A DNA stretch of 64,000 bases from Triticum aestivum (lineage: Eukaryota; Streptophyta; Magnoliopsida; Poales; Poaceae): positions 197,536,538 through 197,600,537 of the forward strand of contig NC_057801.1 in the NCBI RefSeq assembly GCF_018294505.1, given 5' to 3'. This document shows, piece after piece, positions 45,645 through 55,650 of this stretch (position 1 is its first letter; each line of letters starts with the position of its first letter). The notes beneath the pieces were generated by a model. The model did not search any database. It was not told the origin of the DNA and saw nothing but the letters and a program-made list of their open reading frames with translations. Both the position numbers and the translations under genes were made by a program.

Positions 45645-45778
45645 TATGATGGAGTGAGGGATTATGGTACTTAGGGGGGTGCGTGTCACATGGAGAGAGA
45701 ACAAGGGCAGAGAGTGTTGGATGGGTCTATATGTATAGCGCGAGCGAGACATGTGTTGTGTGAACCAGGGAGATATAA

Positions 45779-46206
45779 GGCCAGTTTGGCTTGCGTCGTG
45801 AGCATCTTTTGCGTGGCCTGGGGTTGTGGCTGGATTTCATGCACGCTTGTTTGGTTGCTACCCTGTGAAAAAGAAAGCCCGCCTGGGCTGGGTTCCCTTG
45901 CACTTTAATTAGCCTGGCTGAACTCCAGACACTGCAAGTAGCCTGGCCCAAGCGACCGATTTCGAACGCCTGGCCGTGCCTGGTCGTGCGGCCACGAGGC
46001 TAACAGCAACATGGATGGATATTAGCATTAAATAATTGATGCATGGATTGATTGATGGGACGTTGATGCTTTGCCTGGCCCAGGCATGAACCAAACGCTT
46101 CAGCACCACACAAGCCTGGCCAGGCAGAAATATTTTACATCTCACGTCCACACCAGGCAGTACCGGCCATCAAGGCATGAGGGTCAGGTCACGAACCAAA
46201 CTGACC
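45779..46206. mobile_element. Second MITE-like insertion (428 bp) in copy A
   Basis: GGCCAGTTTGGCTTGCG at the left and, at the right, AACCAAACTGACC, its inverted match. Absent from copy B. Internal AGCCTGGCC/GGCCAGGC words repeat many times in both orientations. The target duplication is unclear (TAA before, AAT after). Confidence 0.6.
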
Positions 46207-47190
46207 AATAAAGTTTGAGAGAGATTGAGGAGCCCCGATAAGGCTGAGTGGTGCGTCAGATAGCTGAGAGGGGGAAAGAGATATTCCATCCGCTCGATAA
46301 TGCAGTGCATGTAAATTTTTTAGAAGTCAAACTTTGGAAACTTTGATCAGGTTTACGCAAATGTTATTTATATCTACAATACCAAAGATACATCATACAA
46401 AACTACATCTCATGGTGAATCTAATGGTATATGTTTGCCGTACTAGATGTAATTGTTTTTCTCCACGTACATGGTCAAACTTTGTGATGTTTGACTTTTC
46501 AATAAATCTATATGCTATGGACGGAGGAGAGTGCCTCAGTCGAGACAGATCAAGTGCGTGTGAAGGAGAATGAGTAAGTGTGCAAAAAGAGTATGTGTGT
46601 GAAAGAGAAAGTGACAACAAACGATAAATTAGAGAGAGAGTGTGTTTTTTCGTTTCTTATGCGAACATATCACGCATGCATCTCCGAGATGGAAAAGCGA
46701 GGCGAGGACATACACGAAGATAGCTAGTGTGTGATTGTTTGCAACGGAGAGAGACACCCCTGTAGCACATGTCCAATAGAGGTCTGGCCAACAAGGAAAA
46801 AAGGTCGAGAGGGACACATGGATGGCATGGACGCATGGGGAGGGAGAGAGGGTGTGTTTGTGATAGAGAGATCCCCTCGAGATCGTGAGGGGACTATATG
46901 GGTGGGAGATCGAGGGAGTGCGTGCGCGATAGAAAGATGCCCCGAGAGAAATCGAGATAGACCATGCACATGTTTGTGATGGAGACTAAGATTAGCTAGT
47001 CATATACATATAGGGGGGACTGCGTGTGCCTACAATTGAGTGAGAGACCATCATACTTGGCTAGCTGGGCATGAGATTGTGTGTGTGTGTGCGTGTGAGA
47101 TGGAGAGAGAACGAGGGAGAGAGATAGAGTTTTAGATGGGCCTATCGAGTGCGAGTGAGATATGCATGTGTATGTGTGACCCAGGTGGAT
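46207..47190 (+). repeat. Triplicated segment, copy B
   Basis: Begins AATAAAGTTTGAGAGAGATTG. Shares order and ~80% identity by eye with copy A, including the Stowaway MITE (46284-46530, TA at 46282-46283, right end GGACGGAGGAG). Lacks the two MITEs of copy A. Confidence 0.8.
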
Positions 47191-47270
47191 GGAGAGTTTG
47201 AGAGAGGGGGGAAGAGCTCCGAGACGACATAGTGGTGCGTGAGAGAGTTACGGGCAAAGAGCCAAGGAAT
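47191..47270 (+). repeat. Triplicated segment, start of copy C
   Basis: GAGTTTGAGAGAGGGGGGAAGAGCTCC...AGTGGTGCGTGAGAGAG repeats the first ~70 bp of copy B and then diverges. Confidence 0.55.
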
Positions 47271-47388
47271 TTGTGTGCGTACGATGAGTGCACCTAAGAT
47301 ATCTAGCTTGGACTAGCTAGAGTATCATACATAGTGTGCGAGAGAGACCTATAGATGGTGTATATATGAATGCGAACTAGAAAGACCC

Positions 47389-47405
47389 CCCCCCACACAC
47401 ACACA

Positions 47406-47440
<35 letters not shown>
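47389..47440. repeat. Compound microsatellite C9-(CA)n-(GA)n
   Basis: A run of C, about seven CA units, then about sixteen GA units. A second (GA)n run is at 47505-47531. Confidence 0.9.
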
Positions 47441-47444
<4 letters not shown>

Positions 47445-47540
47445 AGAGGTACCAACAAGGTTTTTGTGTCGGATGCGTGCGACAGAATTGAAGATTGTCG
47501 GTGAGAGAGTGAGAGAGAGAGAGAGAGAGAGAACAGGAGT

Positions 47541-48156
47541 CCGGGAGAGGGGGACGTCGCGTTTTATGCATCAAAGTTTGATATAAACCATGTTTCGATA
47601 TACTTGCATTCAAATATTTAAATTGGAGAACATGTTGCCTGCAATCCACACATGAACGGATATATGCGTATATCAAACAAGTTCATTAATTTGACTTTCA
47701 ACATGTTCATGGAGTACTATAATACTGTACAACATGCTACTCGATTGAGGTGTTCAATTTTGGATTTAGTTCACTATTTTGACCTACTGAACGAGCTAGT
47801 TCATTGAATCGAGATATTTCATTTTGGGTTTGATTCGCGTTTTTGAGTGGGTCAACTATTTGTCATATAGTAAATCGCTAGCAACGAGCATGTAAAAACA
47901 CATTACTCCCGAGCATCATCTCTCCATCTAAAAAAGAAGTGGCAAGCTAATATTTCAAAATTTGATTCGAATCAACTTGGTAAGGTAGACGTGGATGCTC
48001 GTTCTCCCAAAATTTGAACGAACCGTTAAACATCCTCTCTGCTCGGTGGAATTCGCCCGAGCAAATAAATGGGAGACGCGAAATTACCGTCCTATGTGGG
48101 ACACGCATCAATTGGCCCATTGTACATCGAGGGTAGGATCATAACTTCATCCAAGC
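47541..48156. other. Intergenic cargo sequence
   Basis: No frame or element end recognised. GTTCA(T/C)TTTG- and TTCATTGAATCGAG-like words occur at 47670-47830. Confidence 0.3.
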
Positions 48157-48212
48157 ACGCCTTCTCCTTGACCAAAATGACATGTGCCGAATAATTCATA
48201 AACCATGGTTAG

Positions 48213-48345
48213 CAAAACACGCTCTCCTCGCCCAGAATAGCTCGCGCCCACTATTTCAAAAATGCTCTCCTCGCCCGAAATCGCTCGCGCCCACTATAGT
48301 TCAAAACACGCCCTCCTCACCCGAAATCGCTCCCGCCCACTATTT
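48213..48345 (+). promoter_or_regulatory. Three 44-bp tandem repeats upstream of the 49-53 kb gene
   Basis: Units at 48213-48256, 48257-48301 and 48302-48345 share CTCCTCGCCCGAAATCGCTC and CGCCCACTATTT; a degraded fourth precedes them (from about 48157). They sit just before a GC-rich leader-like zone and could be a promoter element array. No TATA box is assigned. Confidence 0.45.
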
Positions 48346-49523
48346 GGGGAGAAGCAAAGTTACTCTACTATCCCCGACCCTCAGTACACAGACCAAAGCC
48401 GAGAAACCTATAGGCAAGGGTAGAACTGTAACTCCCCCTCACATTCCAGACAAATGCGTTTGTAAGACATGGTTCCACTCCCCTCCCAATTCCCCCCCCC
48501 CCCACCCGCCCCCATTCATACCTCGTGGGCGCCAAATCACCTTCTCCCTAGGAAGCTCCCTTCTCCCGAGCCGCGAAACCTTAGCCCCACCTCCATGGCA
48601 CCCCCACCGCACCAATTTCGCAGCCGCCCTCCTCCCTAATGCCGGAGACGCTGTCCAATTGCCGTCGTGCACTGGGCCGTGTGCCTCTTACTCGATGATG
48701 CTGGTGCTGCCTCGACGACGGCCGCGTGAACCGTACTAGACTGACTCACCCCCGCTGTTGTTCACGGCGCCAGAGCGTCTCCAACTTCGATCTGTCCAGA
48801 GTCCTGGCGCTGCTTCCGCGTAGCCGTCGACCGTTGCGACATCGCTCTTTCCCTACCACTGGTCGCCACCGCAACCGCACCGGCCTCACCGACTCGACAG
48901 CTGGACCTGCCTACTTCACCATGCCGCCATATAGGTCGCACCCTCATCTCAAATCACTTTATTTAGGCGTTCGTTGTCTGAATTTTTATTCTGGGCCAAT
49001 CGATTCCCTATGGGAAGCAGCACCCCTCGAGGCGGCAGAGCTCCTAGCTGCCGGTTGGCTGGTGTCTAACGTAAGGGTGCGGGGCTGCAAGTTCGCCGTG
49101 GAAGCAGCGCTTAGATGGTTATCTTTTAGAGTTGCGTGGGTTGAAGGTACTACCGCCACCGGATCTGGATGACGGGGAGTCTTTGTGGATTGGCCCGGGG
49201 GCGGCGCAATCACGGCAGTGCGGTGGGGCGGGGAGCGGCGTTTTGGCGGGGCCACAGACGGCGGAGGCAGGCTGCTCTGCCGTTGGTCGCTGGCTCTTCG
49301 GGGAAGATTCTGAACAGTGCCATCCGGGAGGCACAAGACGGCCATCAAGCCATCCGGCGTAGATCGGACAGTACCAAAATAAAATAAAATTGTGTGACCC
49401 CAATTTAGTCTTCAGTCAACAGACGTGTGACCACAATCGTACCTTGTTGTTGATCTCTTAGTGTATTTCTTCGGATCAAAAAGATATGTCGTTCTTAACA
49501 TTATGCGTTATCTGCATCTTCAG
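48346..49523 (+). other. GC-rich leader/5' exon zone of the unknown gene, not resolved
   Basis: Frames in all registers overlap here and none is convincing. ATGGCACCCCCACCGC at about 48594 is a possible start. A donor-like CTAAC|GTAAGG is at 49069. Exon 1 could not be fixed. Confidence 0.3.
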
Positions 49524-50732
49524 ACACACCGTCTTCTGACCCACCGCAGCTGCTCCAACAAGGCAAGCATACACCAGAAGGGAGCTACAGTCCCCACTCA
49601 ACAGTTCCCTGCATCGAATGCGCGTGCCCGACTTGGACAACCACAACAACTGCAGGGCCATCGACAAGTCAGCACATGATGCTCACTCCTATGGATGGCA
49701 GCTAGATAGGTTGTACCCTCATCTTACTTGTGTGCAACATTTATGGCTTTGTTATTCATCTAAGCACGGAAAATAGATCATCACATTTCACTATATATTC
49801 ATGCTGATCTCTTACGGGTCTTGTTTAGGAGTTCACAATGTTCCATAGTTCAGCTAAGATACGTGTTCTTTAGGTAACGCTGTTCCATAGTTATCATCCA
49901 TCAGCCAATGCTATCCCAGAGGCTGGTGATTATAGTATTATACCACTTCTAGTATTACCTATGTTGTTCTTTAATACTTTTTTGTGCCATCTAGTTAATC
50001 TCGAGTACAAACGATACACATTATGTAGCTTTCATCTGTGTTCTCCCTTTAGTTTATGAGACCTGTTGCTGCTAGTTAACCCCAGTCCTACTATTTATGT
50101 CGTCTCCTACATGCACTCATTACATAAATCTAACTACTAGTTGTCTTCCATGCATGTCAGATATAATTGCACACACTAATATATCCACAAGAACCTCACT
50201 GAGCAATGTAAAGGCCAATAAACTTGATGTCAATGATATCCAATATGATGGAACATGTAAAGGCAGTTCTTTAGAAGACTTGCAGAAAGATGATGAATCC
50301 TCTTCACCCCACAAGGTCCTTGCTCTAACTTGGCCTGTGATATGGGTACAACATGCATATAATGTCCTGGAGTGTATCTACTCTGTTGCAATGCCATGTG
50401 TTTAGCATGCTGATCATGCATGTAAATATGTCATGCCCTCCTGTTTTTCAGTACCTATTCCATTCATGATAACATGTTTTCAAATTCAAGTACTGTCATT
50501 CTACTCTATCGCAATGCCATCTGCTTAATTTGGACATCATGCTTCTGAATATCTTATGCATTGTTATTCATCAGTATGTACTTCATCTGTCTGCCATACC
50601 ATGTTTTTTTACATTGAAGTGTTGTTCTAGTGCTCTGTTGCAATGCCATCTTATTTTCCCAATCATACACGTGTATGTTGTCTTAGTTATTTCTGTATGT
50701 ATTCTGCTAGCATATAGTTTTACATTCAACTA

Positions 50733-51581
50733 GTGTTTTTTTTGCTGTGTTGTCATGTCGTATCCCTAGCTCTTACACCATACTCCCTCCGTCCGGATTA
50801 CATGTTGCCGAAATGGATAAAAAAGGATGTATCTAGAACTGAAATACGCCTAGACCTATCCATTTTTTCCGGATGGAGGGAATACATGTCAATATGTCAT
50901 GCCTTTCTATTCTTCAGTACCTATTCCATCTCTCTATTATCGCATGTTTTATAATTAAAGCACCATTCTTCTATACAAGGCATGCAAGGGGAAGACGACT
51001 ATGTTAGAATCTGAAGGGTTACAAACAAGGCCTTTGCAAAAGATCCAAATGCCAGGAGATAATAAACCAACTCCAGTTTTTATAGATACTGCTCCAGCAC
51101 AGAGAAACCCAACTCCTACTGATAATAAGCAGATTCCATTGGCCAAAGAACTAGTCCGCTCCAGTCCAGCAAAAATATTTCAACTCAATTCTAAAAAGAG
51201 TGTGCGTATCCTTGCATCATGAAATTTTATAGCATGATGATCATATTTTCTACATGTTTCTTACCCATCTCTCTTTTCGAAAATAAGCTTAACAGATAGA
51301 AGAATTTTTGCAATAGTATCGTTTATGAGGAAAGATTCTTGCAGGAATTCTCTGTGCTCCAATGTAGATGTAAGTACCTGTTGTATATCACTATATTTTT
51401 ACATCAGCATGCATTTTGTTAATCGGTGTGAATCCAATTAGTTGTAGCAAAATGTATGATTAAAGGCCACAATATTGATTTTTGTAAGGAAAACTGCCTG
51501 GTAGTTTTGCATCCTTAGTTGCATGAGTGCACTATCTCATATCAGTGGGTTTGAATACTTTGGTTCTGCAGTGGGTTTTTC
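50733..51581 (+). repeat. Tandem exon duplication, copy 1
   Basis: ~849-bp unit with a Stowaway-type MITE (50783-50882), an intron end, the coding exon beginning near 50982 and the intron beyond (ATTTTCTACATGTTTCTTAC). Copy 2 follows directly. Confidence 0.85.
50783..50882. mobile_element. Stowaway-type MITE, copy 1
   Basis: CTCCCTCCGTCCGGATTA ... TTCCGGATGGAGGGAA with TA on both sides (50781-50782, 50883-50884); 100 bp. Confidence 0.85.
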
Positions 51582-52425
51582 AGTGTTTTTTTACTGTGTT
51601 GTCCTGTCGTATCCCTAGCTCTTACATCATACTCCCTCCGTCCGGATTAAATGTCGCAGAAATGGATAAAACTGGGTGTATCTAGAACTAAAATACGCCT
51701 AGACCCGTCCAATTATTTCCGGATGGAGGGAATACATGTTAATATGTCATGCCTTTCTATTCTTCAGTACCTATTCCATCTCTATTGTAGCATGTTTTAT
51801 AACTGAATCACCATTCTTCTATATAAGGCATGCAAGGGGAACACGGCTATGTTAGAATCTGAAGGGTTACAAACCAGGTCTTTGCAAAAGATCCAAACGC
51901 GAGGAGATAATAAACCAACTCCATTTTTCATAGATACTGCTCCAGCACAGAGAAACCCAACTCCCACTGATAATAAGCAGATTCCAGTGGCCAAAGAACT
52001 AGTGCGCTCCAGTCCAGCAAAAGAATGTCAACTCCATTCTAAGAAGCGTGTGTGTATCCTCGCGTCATGAAATTTTATAGCATTGTGATCATATTTTCTA
52101 CATGTTTCTTACCCATCTCTCTTTTAGAAAATAAGGTTAAATGATAGAAGACTTCCTCCATTGGGATCGTATTCGAGGAAAATATCTTGCGGGAATTCTG
52201 TGTGCTCCAATGCTGATGTAAGTACCTATTGTATATCACTATATTTTTACATCAACATGTATTTTGTTAATCGGCATGAATCTAACCTTTATCTGATCTA
52301 AAATTAGTTGTAGCAAAATGTTAAAGGTGCCAATGTTGATTTTTGTAAGGAAAACTGCCTGGTAGTTTTGTATACTGAGCTGCATGAATGTACTATCTCA
52401 TATCATGCACATTACTGAATTGTAG
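51582..52425 (+). repeat. Tandem exon duplication, copy 2
   Basis: Same order as copy 1 at an offset of 848-858 bp. The exon stays open and keeps phase. TTGCAG|GAATTC at 51343-51345 in copy 1 reads TTGCGGGAATTC in copy 2, so a possible mini-exon acceptor is lost. Confidence 0.85.
51632..51732. mobile_element. Stowaway-type MITE, copy 2
   Basis: Paralogue of 50783-50882 carried along in the tandem duplication; TA on both sides (51630-51631, 51733-51734). Confidence 0.85.
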
Positions 52426-53199
52426 TGCTTCTCTGGTTGCCCATTCATTCATTGTGTCAATGTTGCTTTCGTGCTACCTTACCTGGCTGATGATAGTTGT
52501 GCCATATTGTGTTAATTTGGTGTAGTCTAGTTGCCCAAACGTTCATTGTGTCAGTGTTCCTTTCCTAGTATCTGACTTGGCCAATGATAGCAATGCTAGT
52601 GTGTTAATTTTGTGCAGGCTGCTAAAGATAAGAAGATAAACTCTGAAAACAGCAAGGCAACCCCATTGTTTCTTTCCAGTAAATCTAGGCTAGGTAATAT
52701 GGCAATAACTCATGATTAATCTGTTTGGTTCCCGTCCTAATTTATGTTATGATGCAGTGGTCGAGACACTCTCCACTATCAATAATACAAGCCTGCCAAA
52801 ATCGCCATCTGAATCTGTTCAGTATCCTCTGTCTCGAATGCAATGGAATAAATGTATGTTTGTGAACCAATTAATGGTTGAAGCAATGATGGAAATGGTG
52901 GATGAATCAGAGGTGCAGAGTCGTGCGACACAACAACTGATCAATGTTTTTAGAGACAGTGTAGCAAAGCAGAAAGAACTTGCCCACATGCTTATGGGCG
53001 TCATCTGTGCTGAGGTTGCAGATTGTGACGTTGTAGATGGTTAGGTTCTACTCATTTATTTGCACTAGCATCAATCTTTGATTGCCCAGTGGATGTAATT
53101 TCCTGTAATATATGCTGGATGTCCAACGTTATTCCCTGTATGTCGTACCTTTGCTTGATCGTTTTTGGTCCTGTGCATAATTGCTCGTCGTAATGGGCT

Positions 53200-54190
53200 C
53201 AGGTTATCTAATTTGTCCTAAAGACATGTACGAACTTTAGTGGGCCCATTAAGTTAATGGGCCGTTACTAGGCCAAAAGTTAATGGTCGGCCCTCTTACC
53301 TCCCGGGTCGTTAACAGGCCGACATCGAAGCGGGCAACAGGTGGCCCCAATTTATTTCACGGGCCGTTAATAGGCCATTACTAAGTTTGGGCTACATATG
53401 GCCCAACTATACTGTAGGCTTTTAGCAGGCCGAAAGAGACAGCGGGCTTGTACTGGACCATGAAGACCATGGGCCGCTAAGAGGCTGAAAGTCAGGTCGT
53501 ATTGTAAATGGCCCAACTGTGTTGTGGGCCTTTAGCAGGCCGAAAGAGAAACCGGGCTAGTATTGGACCATGAAGGGCATGGGCCGTTAAAAGGCCAAAA
53601 CTAAGGTCCGACTGCAAATGGCCCAACTCATTTATGGTCCGTTAACAGGCCGAAAGGCACACAGGGCCGGGAATTGGCCCAACACTTAAATCGGTCGCTA
53701 AAAGGCCGAAACTTAGGTCCGACTACAAATGGCCCAATTGATTTATGGGCCGTGAACAGGCTGAAAGTGACACCAGGCCAGAAATTGGCCCAACACTTAA
53801 ATGGGCGCTAAAAGGCCGAAACTCAGGTCCAACAACAAATGGCCCATCATATTTATGGGCCGTCAACAGGCTGAAAGACACACCGGGCTGGAAATTAGCT
53901 CAACATTTAAATGGGTCGCTAAAAGGCCGAAAGATGTACATCCTGAAAATTGTCCCATCCATTAAATGGGCCGTTAACAGGCCGAAATCTCATTGGGCCG
54001 ATATTGAGCCCAAATATATAGCGGGCTATTAACGGGCTCGAACTGACGATGGGCTGCAATGGTGTCAAATCTTTAACGGGCCGTTGACGGGCCGAATTGG
54101 CACATCTCGTATGGGTCGTGGGCTTAAATGGACCTGACACAAGTAGGCCTTATATGGGCTGGCCTGCTAATTTTTACTGGGCCGGCCTTT
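53200..54190. repeat. Right subterminal array of Y, ~110-122 bp period
   Basis: GGGCCGTTAACAGGCCGAAA-like words recur at about 53400, 53525, 53637, 53747, 53858 and 53970, alternating with (G/C)CTAAAAGGCCGAAA half-units. ATGGCCCAA words lie between. This array is typical of the 3' side of Caspar-like CACTA elements. Confidence 0.8.
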
Positions 54191-54646
54191 TCACAGGAAT
54201 GGGCCTCTGTTGGGCCGTGCCACGCGTCGACGTATCATAGGCGCCTTCCGTCCAATGAGTGGATGACATCTGTCCCAACGATGAGCCGACACGTGTTTCC
54301 TCCAGCCAATGATGATTTTCCACGTGCAAAATCCCCATTGGTCAGGGCTGTTAATGGGTTATCGGATTCAAAACCCGACCCGATAGCTTAACGGCGTTCC
54401 ATTACGGTGGATGCCATGTGTCGGTCACCCTTGACGAAAGCACTTCTGTGACGCATGATTTATCGTCATGGAAGTGGACACTTCCGTGATGATAATTTTG
54501 GTAATATCATGGAACACTTCTACGACAGCACAGGTATGACTATCTTGATTCTGTCATAAATTTGTCATGGATGTACATGCATGACAAAAAATGCGACCTA
54601 CTGTGACAAACACGTATCATCACAGAAGTTTATTTTTTTTGTAGTT
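54191..54646. repeat. Right terminus and subterminal region of Y
   Basis: Motifs CACGCGTCGACGTATCATAGG, ACACTTCCGTGATGATAATTTTGG, CACTTCTACGACAGCAC and CTGTGACAAACACGTATCATC lead to TTTTTTTTGTAGTT. The last base should be G for a perfect CACTA end. Confidence 0.8.
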
Positions 54647-54649
54647 ACC
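54647..54649. repeat. Right target-site duplication of Y (ACC)
   Basis: Identical to 1516-1518; X resumes with ACAACAAATGAACC. Confidence 0.85.
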
Positions 54650-55211
54650 ACAACAAATGAACCAACCGTTAACTGAGCACCACATTGCACAAATATAACA
54701 TACACCTAATAGAAGATCGGACAGTTAACCAAACCAAGCATGCTTAACAACTTGGAAATATAGCAATTTTATTTGTTTCTCATGTATTTTGTACAGCCAA
54801 ATTCGATTTATTTCTCACATGGTATACAATAACAGAATGCACACACAACAATTGAACATCGCATTGCAGGATTGAACCAAACAGTTAACCAAACACCACA
54901 ACAAATGAACCGAACGTTAACTGAGCACCACATTGCACAATATAACATACTCCTAATAGAAGATCAGACGGTTAACCAAACCAAGCATGCTTGACAACTT
55001 GGCAAATTGCACCCTAAAGAATTAAACATCACATTTGCAGAATTGAACCAAACAGTTAACTGAACACCACATTGCACGACATATAGAACATATACACTAG
55101 AGCAGAAGATTGCATGGTAAAAGTAGATATCACAATTCAGTAAAATTTGTTAAGGAAAGGCAGTATCTAGCAAACTGAACATGGGTCCTTATAGTGAGCT
55201 AATAAGACAAG

Positions 55212-55650
55212 CTACTCATTGTCGGAGATATCGATGACGATTGGCTCCTAGGATATGGAAGAGGGCGAGGCCTCCACATCATGAGTACCCTGGTCGTAGT
55301 GGTGAGTTGCCTGAGCCGCTCCGGGCACCAACCTGCTGGCTCTCGAGATGAGGTAAGCATGTGCACGCTGAGAAAACACCTCGTAGTCTTTGTCGAAGGC
55401 ATCGACGGTGGCCTCGAGAAAATGCCACGAACTGTCATTTAAAGCAGCCAACTGCACCGCGACATCAGCACGTGAGGCGTCGATGATGGCCTCGACGGCG
55501 AGGTGCTCCTCCAAGATCTGGGGGTCGGCACGAATGGCAGCCATCGTGATCTCATCCGCGCGTGCGGCCGAGATTTGCTTCTCGCCAAATGCTCCTTCAG
55601 ATCCTGGCTATACTGCGTGCACCATGGCTTATGACGGCGCTTATTTGGTG
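55212..55650 (-). pseudogene. Element-type gene remnant in X, helical C-terminal part
   Basis: Minus-strand pieces: KRRHKPWCTQYSQDLKEHLA at ~55642-55583, then after a small frame change TMAAIRADPQILEEHLAVEA through SSWHFLEATVDAFDKDYEVF. The frame meets TAG at 55250-55248 but continues as EPIVIDISDNE to the stop at 55212. The acidic end and helical core resemble the second (non-transposase) gene seen in related Triticeae CACTA copies, recalled and not verified. At least two lesions, so not functional. It is followed in the same direction, across the ~247-bp repeats, by the B3-like exon at 868-1119. Confidence 0.5.

Larger units (their letters stand above)
44468..46206 (+). repeat. Triplicated segment, copy A (with two MITE insertions)
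   Basis: Begins GAGAGTTCGAGTGAGAGG and carries, in order, a Stowaway-type MITE, GA-rich sequence, GCAAACATATCACACATGCATC, GGTCTGACAAACAAGG, AGAGAGATCCCCTGGAG and GATAGAAGATGCCCCGAGAG. Copy B has the same order. After subtracting its two later insertions (45244-45644 and 45779-46206) the unit is ~0.9 kb. Confidence 0.8.
49524..53044 (+). pseudogene. Multi-exon gene of unknown family beside the right end of Y, one in-frame TAG
   Basis: Exons with good splice sites and matching phases: 49524-49709 (phase 1 end), 50161-50312 (starts with AT completing GAT; phase 0 end), ~50982-51207, its duplicate ~51830-52056 (both phase 0), 52618-52693 (phase 1 end), 52758-53044 (starts TG completing GTG; stop TAG). 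The phases agree at every junction, strong evidence for a real gene. The protein is Ser/Thr/Lys-rich and low in complexity (DESSSPHK, LAKELVRSSPAK), with a helical C-terminus (FVNQLMVEAMMEMVDESE, QQLINVFRDSVAKQKEL). TAG at 49703-49705 breaks exon 49524-49709. No domain recognised. Its place 150 bp before the right subterminal array of Y would suit an element-encoded DNA-binding factor, but a captured host gene is equally possible. Confidence 0.55.
1519..54646. mobile_element. Giant CACTA transposon Y (about 53 kb, gene-carrying, nested insertions)
   Basis: The left end is CACTACAAAAAAAAGACAC. The right end, read on the other strand, is AACTACAAAAAAAATAAAC, so the inverted ends match except for the last base and the bases past the A-run. 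ACC flanks both ends. Deleting the element joins ...AACTAAACACC to ACAACAAATGAACC, which is what X's tandem repeat shows intact at 1263-1285 and 54890-54911. Both ends carry TCTATGACGAT / TTCCATGACGAT subterminal motifs typical of Triticeae CACTA (Caspar-type) elements. About 28.6 kb of the span is later retrotransposon material (13358-41951), leaving roughly 24.5 kb of element proper. No transposase (TNP2-type) frame was found, so it would need a partner element to move. The cargo includes F-box-like genes and a multi-exon gene next to the right end. Confidence 0.85.

Noticed and set aside
44716..47680. Frames rich in Ser/Leu/His or Arg/Glu in the triplicated region
   Set aside because: They are translations of GA/CT microsatellite-like DNA and differ between copies A and B.
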